A DNA stretch of 64,000 nt from Druceiella hillmani (Eukaryota; Arthropoda; Insecta; Lepidoptera; Hepialidae). Position 1 is the stretch's first letter, and each line of letters starts with the position of its first letter. The notes below the pieces were generated by a model. The model had not been told where the DNA came from. It did no database searches and was given only the letters and a program-made list of their open reading frames with translations. Below are positions 60,262-64,000 of this stretch, in pieces. The DNA is taken from positions 24,671,501 through 24,735,500 of the forward strand of contig JAYKKI010000005.1 of NCBI GenBank assembly GCA_039881145.1. The letters are read 5' to 3'. A program made the translations under genes and the position numbers.

Positions 60262-63200
60262 CAGTCAGCCAGAGAACATATTATCATTCAACTATTTATC
60301 TTTTATTATAGAAAAAGAATTGAGTTCAGTTCTTACTACCAAAAAAATCATACAAGATTGGAAAAAGAGAGATCTTTGACACAATGTCTTTAAATATGAT
60401 ATAATATGTTTAAATGTGAAATGATGTATTCAAATGTGATATAATGTGTTTGAAAACCAATTGTTTGAAAAAAGTTATTGACAATTTAAGTAATATCTTA
60501 AAATTATGGAAAACAGGTAATATTCCTAATTTTTGATGCACGAAAATGTATTTCGAATTTGATTTAGAAATCTAACACTCTATACTTTTCAAGCAATTTA
60601 TTCAACATTCTCACATAGCCTAATAATGTAAATAAATATATTTAAGTTTTTTGAGTGATCACAGGATTTATTTCTGTACGATATACATGTTATGTGTGCT
60701 TAGTATTTTCATCGACTTCTCAATTGTATTTCTGTGTGTACAACTTTGATCGATTCCTTCTTTCTAAGTGTTGCATTAACTTGAAATTTCCTCATTATTA
60801 GATGAAAGTGCACTGTTTTCAAGTAATGAACTTACTTGTTATGAATTTTCAACATCATCATCTAAGAAATTGACGATTGCTATTGCATTAATTACATATA
60901 TTTATATTGATGTGTTCCTCATTATTGTTTAATTAATAAAAAATCATTTTATCGCTTACTGGTTTATATGCAATTTAATGATAAAAGTGTAATTAATATT
61001 GTTTTATTTGGTGTATTATGATTTTATTTTAAAATAATGTTAATTGTAATTTCAACATGATTAGTAGTTTATGTTTAGGCTTTCGTAGACAAATGTTATA
61101 ATTTATTTGCTTATAGAAATATTTAGAATATTTTTTTAAAATGTTTAAGTTACGGGGATTCTCTCCGTAACAAATCGACAAATTAAATTAAATATTTAGA
61201 ATTTAAATAATTCAAAACGTTGTGTATGTTTATGTGCCCTAAATTACAGTGTTATATCCCTTTCGATTTTAGATAGGCAGTCATACTGGGCTTACATGGC
61301 TTACATAAAGCTGATCAAAAATATTTAGTAATATTTTCTGATACGGCTAGCATTCCCTTAATAAGATATCTAAAATGTTTCCTGTCCAAATAACTTGTTT
61401 CTCCAAAGATTTGGCTCACCAACGTATTTAGAGCATGTTCCCATGCTACCGCTAACTTTTTAAATACGTATTTTAAAAAATAAGAAAAATATCCATTACT
61501 TTTCAATAAGCATTTCCATGCTAAGTTTTCTCATTCGGTTGACTTGCGCAAATCAATTGAAGATATATAGGTAATATATATCTAATGCGAAAAACAATAT
61601 TAATGTGTCTCATAGCTAAATACATACACTGTGCACATTTAAATATATACACTTTTAAGTATATGTAAATATATGCATATAAGGAACTTTGGAAGCGTAA
61701 TTTCTACTCATACTTAACAGATTTATTTTATACTTGTTAAAGGAATCTACAATATTTTTGGTTCAGCATTTTTTTATGTATTTATGATTAATGAATTCAG
61801 CTATGTAATAGCGACACCTTAATGTTAAACTGCATATCGCAGAGATTTAATAAAGATGGCTAGTGTTGACGCCACCTGGTGCATCATTACTATTGCCCTC
61901 GTAGAGATGTTCTCTCGTGGTGTACCTCGATAGAACGGAGTGCCAGCTTGTTCGCCTACTAACCATTATGAATGTCGCTTAGTTGCTGCCCTAATACAAA
62001 GCTACAGTCATACTGCGAACGGTAGTTGATAGATGTCTAGAGTGTTTTTTATAACAATTCTAAACCAAAATCTTTTTACCGCCGTTTCTCAACTTATGGA
62101 TTTCAAGAAAAAATTAGTAAAAATTTATAATGTTTGACCAGAAACGACTTAGTAATACCCATTATATTAACATTTTTTATGTAAAACACTGATAATTCTA
62201 TCAGAAGATGTATCTGTGACGATCATCGTATATCGATAGCAAAATATTAACGGTTAACACATGTTGGTATGAGCTAATAAATGACCCAAGCAAATAACGC
62301 TATTGTTTTCTGATTGGTAATCATCCAATATTAATTTATTCGTTTTACATTAAACGGTCTTCGTGTACTACGAAATTGAGTGTCGCAGTTTTAATATATA
62401 AATACTAGTCATAAATATGGTCGTCACTTTATAGTGCATTATTATAAATGGCTTTAGAATTTCATATTTAAATATTTGTCAAAAAATGTAATGTTATTTA
62501 GAAAAATATAATTTTATAAACTCTATTGCTCCTTTATAAAACAATTAACAATCAGATAAAGGCTTATAATAATACAAACTATGTATAACAAAGTTTGAGA
62601 ATCAATTTATTTCGTGAAACTGATGGTAAATTTTGCCATATAAATGCTTACTAAGTGTCTTCTACATTAATGAACATTAACTAACGTTGTCTTTTGTTTT
62701 AAATTTGTTTAAGGGCTCTAAATTTTACATACTTCTTTTATTTTCAAATACATAGATCTAGTTTCTACACATAAATACATGACGTTCTTATATCCTAATG
62801 CATCAGAATTTCTCTTCTTTTAAATATATTCATACTGTAAATTTTCTATCGAAAACCATTCAAAATTATTGTGTAGATTTTCCACAACTTATTACCTTAT
62901 TTTATATATTTTATTTCTCTTATTTTTTTTGTTTTCGGTGTTAACGTATTAGGTACTTAATTTTTTTCAAATATATTATCATTTGCATCATTCATATATC
63001 TATCTGACTACTTCTACTGATAGTGTTTTACGTGTTACTACAATTAAAAATACGTCCCTTTAAGTATTTGTATATCATTATTATTTATTAGAGTGTAATA
63101 AATCGTTTCCCATTTTATAAATTGTTCATAAAAAACGTCAAATTTTCGTACTTCTGCAGTGAACATAGAATTAAAAAATTATACAATATCATAAAAATAA

Positions 63201-63544
63201 GCGACTTGTATCAGTTTAAAAAAGTATGTATTTCCATGAAATTCTTGAATGATTATCATTTGTTTTTCAAGAAAATGTCTTTTTAATCGTCTTTATTTTT
63301 TTAACTAATTTTTATTAAAATATTTATTTCCAATTAAATGTATAAAGTAAAATAACAAATAAACGAGACTGTATTATTTATATAAATATTTATAAAACTT
63401 AAATAAAGACAAAAAAATTAAAATAAAACAGCTTCAGTTTTCAATTTAATTTAATAACGAACATACATAAGCTAATATGTAATAACTAATAAGTCTGTTT
63501 CAATAACAAAATAAACGTAACAAAATCGCATTACGGTCGTAGTG
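60262..63544. other. Duplication copy B, no gene called
   Basis: AT-rich with one GC-richer patch at 61850-62040, which gives 38-40-codon frames on the minus strand (one starting MVSRRTSWHSV) but no splice signals strong enough to call an exon. The minus-strand 63-codon frame at 61315-61506 has no recognisable motif. Confidence 0.45.
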
Positions 63545-63850
63545 TAACAATTCCTTAACGTGACGAAGGCGGTGGCGTTTTGCGACTCGTGTTTTTAGCA
63601 CACTCCGACGTTCATAATGAATGAAAATGACTGCTTAAGTCTTTTACGAACCGGCAGAGGGAGGAATATTTTTGTTTAATATCATTTTGTAGCATATTTA
63701 ACATCACGAGTCGTCCCTTGACTATGTCTGGCACTGCCACATCTAATGACGTACGCGTGGCTTGGACTTTATTTAATTATCTTACTCTTTTACGAGAGGA
63801 GCTTCTTCTTGCTGTTGCAGTGAGTTAAGTGAAAGCTTTAAGTAGATGCC
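63545..63850. repeat. Best-conserved block of the segmental duplication (copy B)
   Basis: Aligns with 19330-19690: TTTACGAGAGGAGCTTCT, GCGTGGCTTGGACTTTATT and CTGCTTAAGTCTTTTACGAACC. The frame aligned to copy A's 126-codon frame is stopped by TGA, so no protein is inferred. Confidence 0.55.
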
Positions 63851-64000
63851 GTTTGTAGGGGAAATGTTATTCCAATTAAGTTGTTGTCGGTTGATAGTGT
63901 TAGCATTTAAGCAGTTACAAATGTACCTAAACTTATTAGTATTACAACCCATTAATTCTAGATCAAAGTATTTTGTGCTTGAGAAAAACTGCCCCTGAAA

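Larger units (their letters stand above)
55700..63850. repeat. Segmental duplication, copy B
   Basis: Direct-orientation counterpart of 9370-19690 (anchors given there). It is shorter because it lacks dispersed-repeat copies 2 and 3, but it has its own additions, for example about 0.65 kb at 56640-57300 and the palindromes at 59790 and 60220. The right limit may lie beyond the last matched block near 63850, close to the window end. Confidence 0.85.

Overview
The window reads as non-coding, AT-rich chromosomal DNA from an arthropod, most likely an insect. No long intact gene is visible. The evidence is the low GC content, many long (TA)n and (CA/TG)n microsatellites, and decayed transposons of types common in insects: an RTE-like LINE, a Jockey-like LINE, a Ty1/copia element, two Tc1/mariner-type elements, a tRNA-like SINE fragment and Penelope-type terminal repeats. 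There are no prokaryotic signals. The species cannot be named from the sequence.

Layout. 1-3 kb: the 3' end of an RTE-like LINE (+), then one convincing host coding exon on the minus strand (2821-2977) that begins a small secreted protein and ends at a consensus splice donor. 4.6-5.2 kb: a tandem duplication carrying a microsatellite. 7.06-8.42 kb: two inverted copies of a Penelope-type terminal repeat, the left one with a well-formed hammerhead-like ribozyme motif (7481-7521). About 9.4-19.7 kb: copy A of an old segmental duplication; copy B lies at about 55.7-63.85 kb in the same orientation. 27.4-29.0 kb: a Tc1-family element with terminal inverted repeats (TIRs) and a broken DD34E transposase. 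31.2-31.8 kb: a seemingly perfect 312-bp tandem duplication. 35.1-35.5 kb: an LTR-like segment. 36.4-36.8 kb: a degenerate minisatellite of about 49 bp. 43.7-44.3 kb: the 3' end of a Jockey-like LINE. 49.3-52.2 kb: an internally deleted copia element (-). 53.1-54.4 kb: a mariner-like DNA transposon with 32-bp TIRs, sitting inside a TA microsatellite.

Working together. Apart from the exon at 2.8-3.0 kb, which must be spliced to exons not identified here, no set of genes forms a pathway. The window is an intron or intergenic tract shaped by transposition, microsatellite expansion, local tandem duplication, fold-back (palindrome) formation and one large ancient segmental duplication. The items most worth following are the secreted-protein exon, the hammerhead motif, the segmental duplication, and the near-perfect long palindromes at 47.9 and 59.8 kb.
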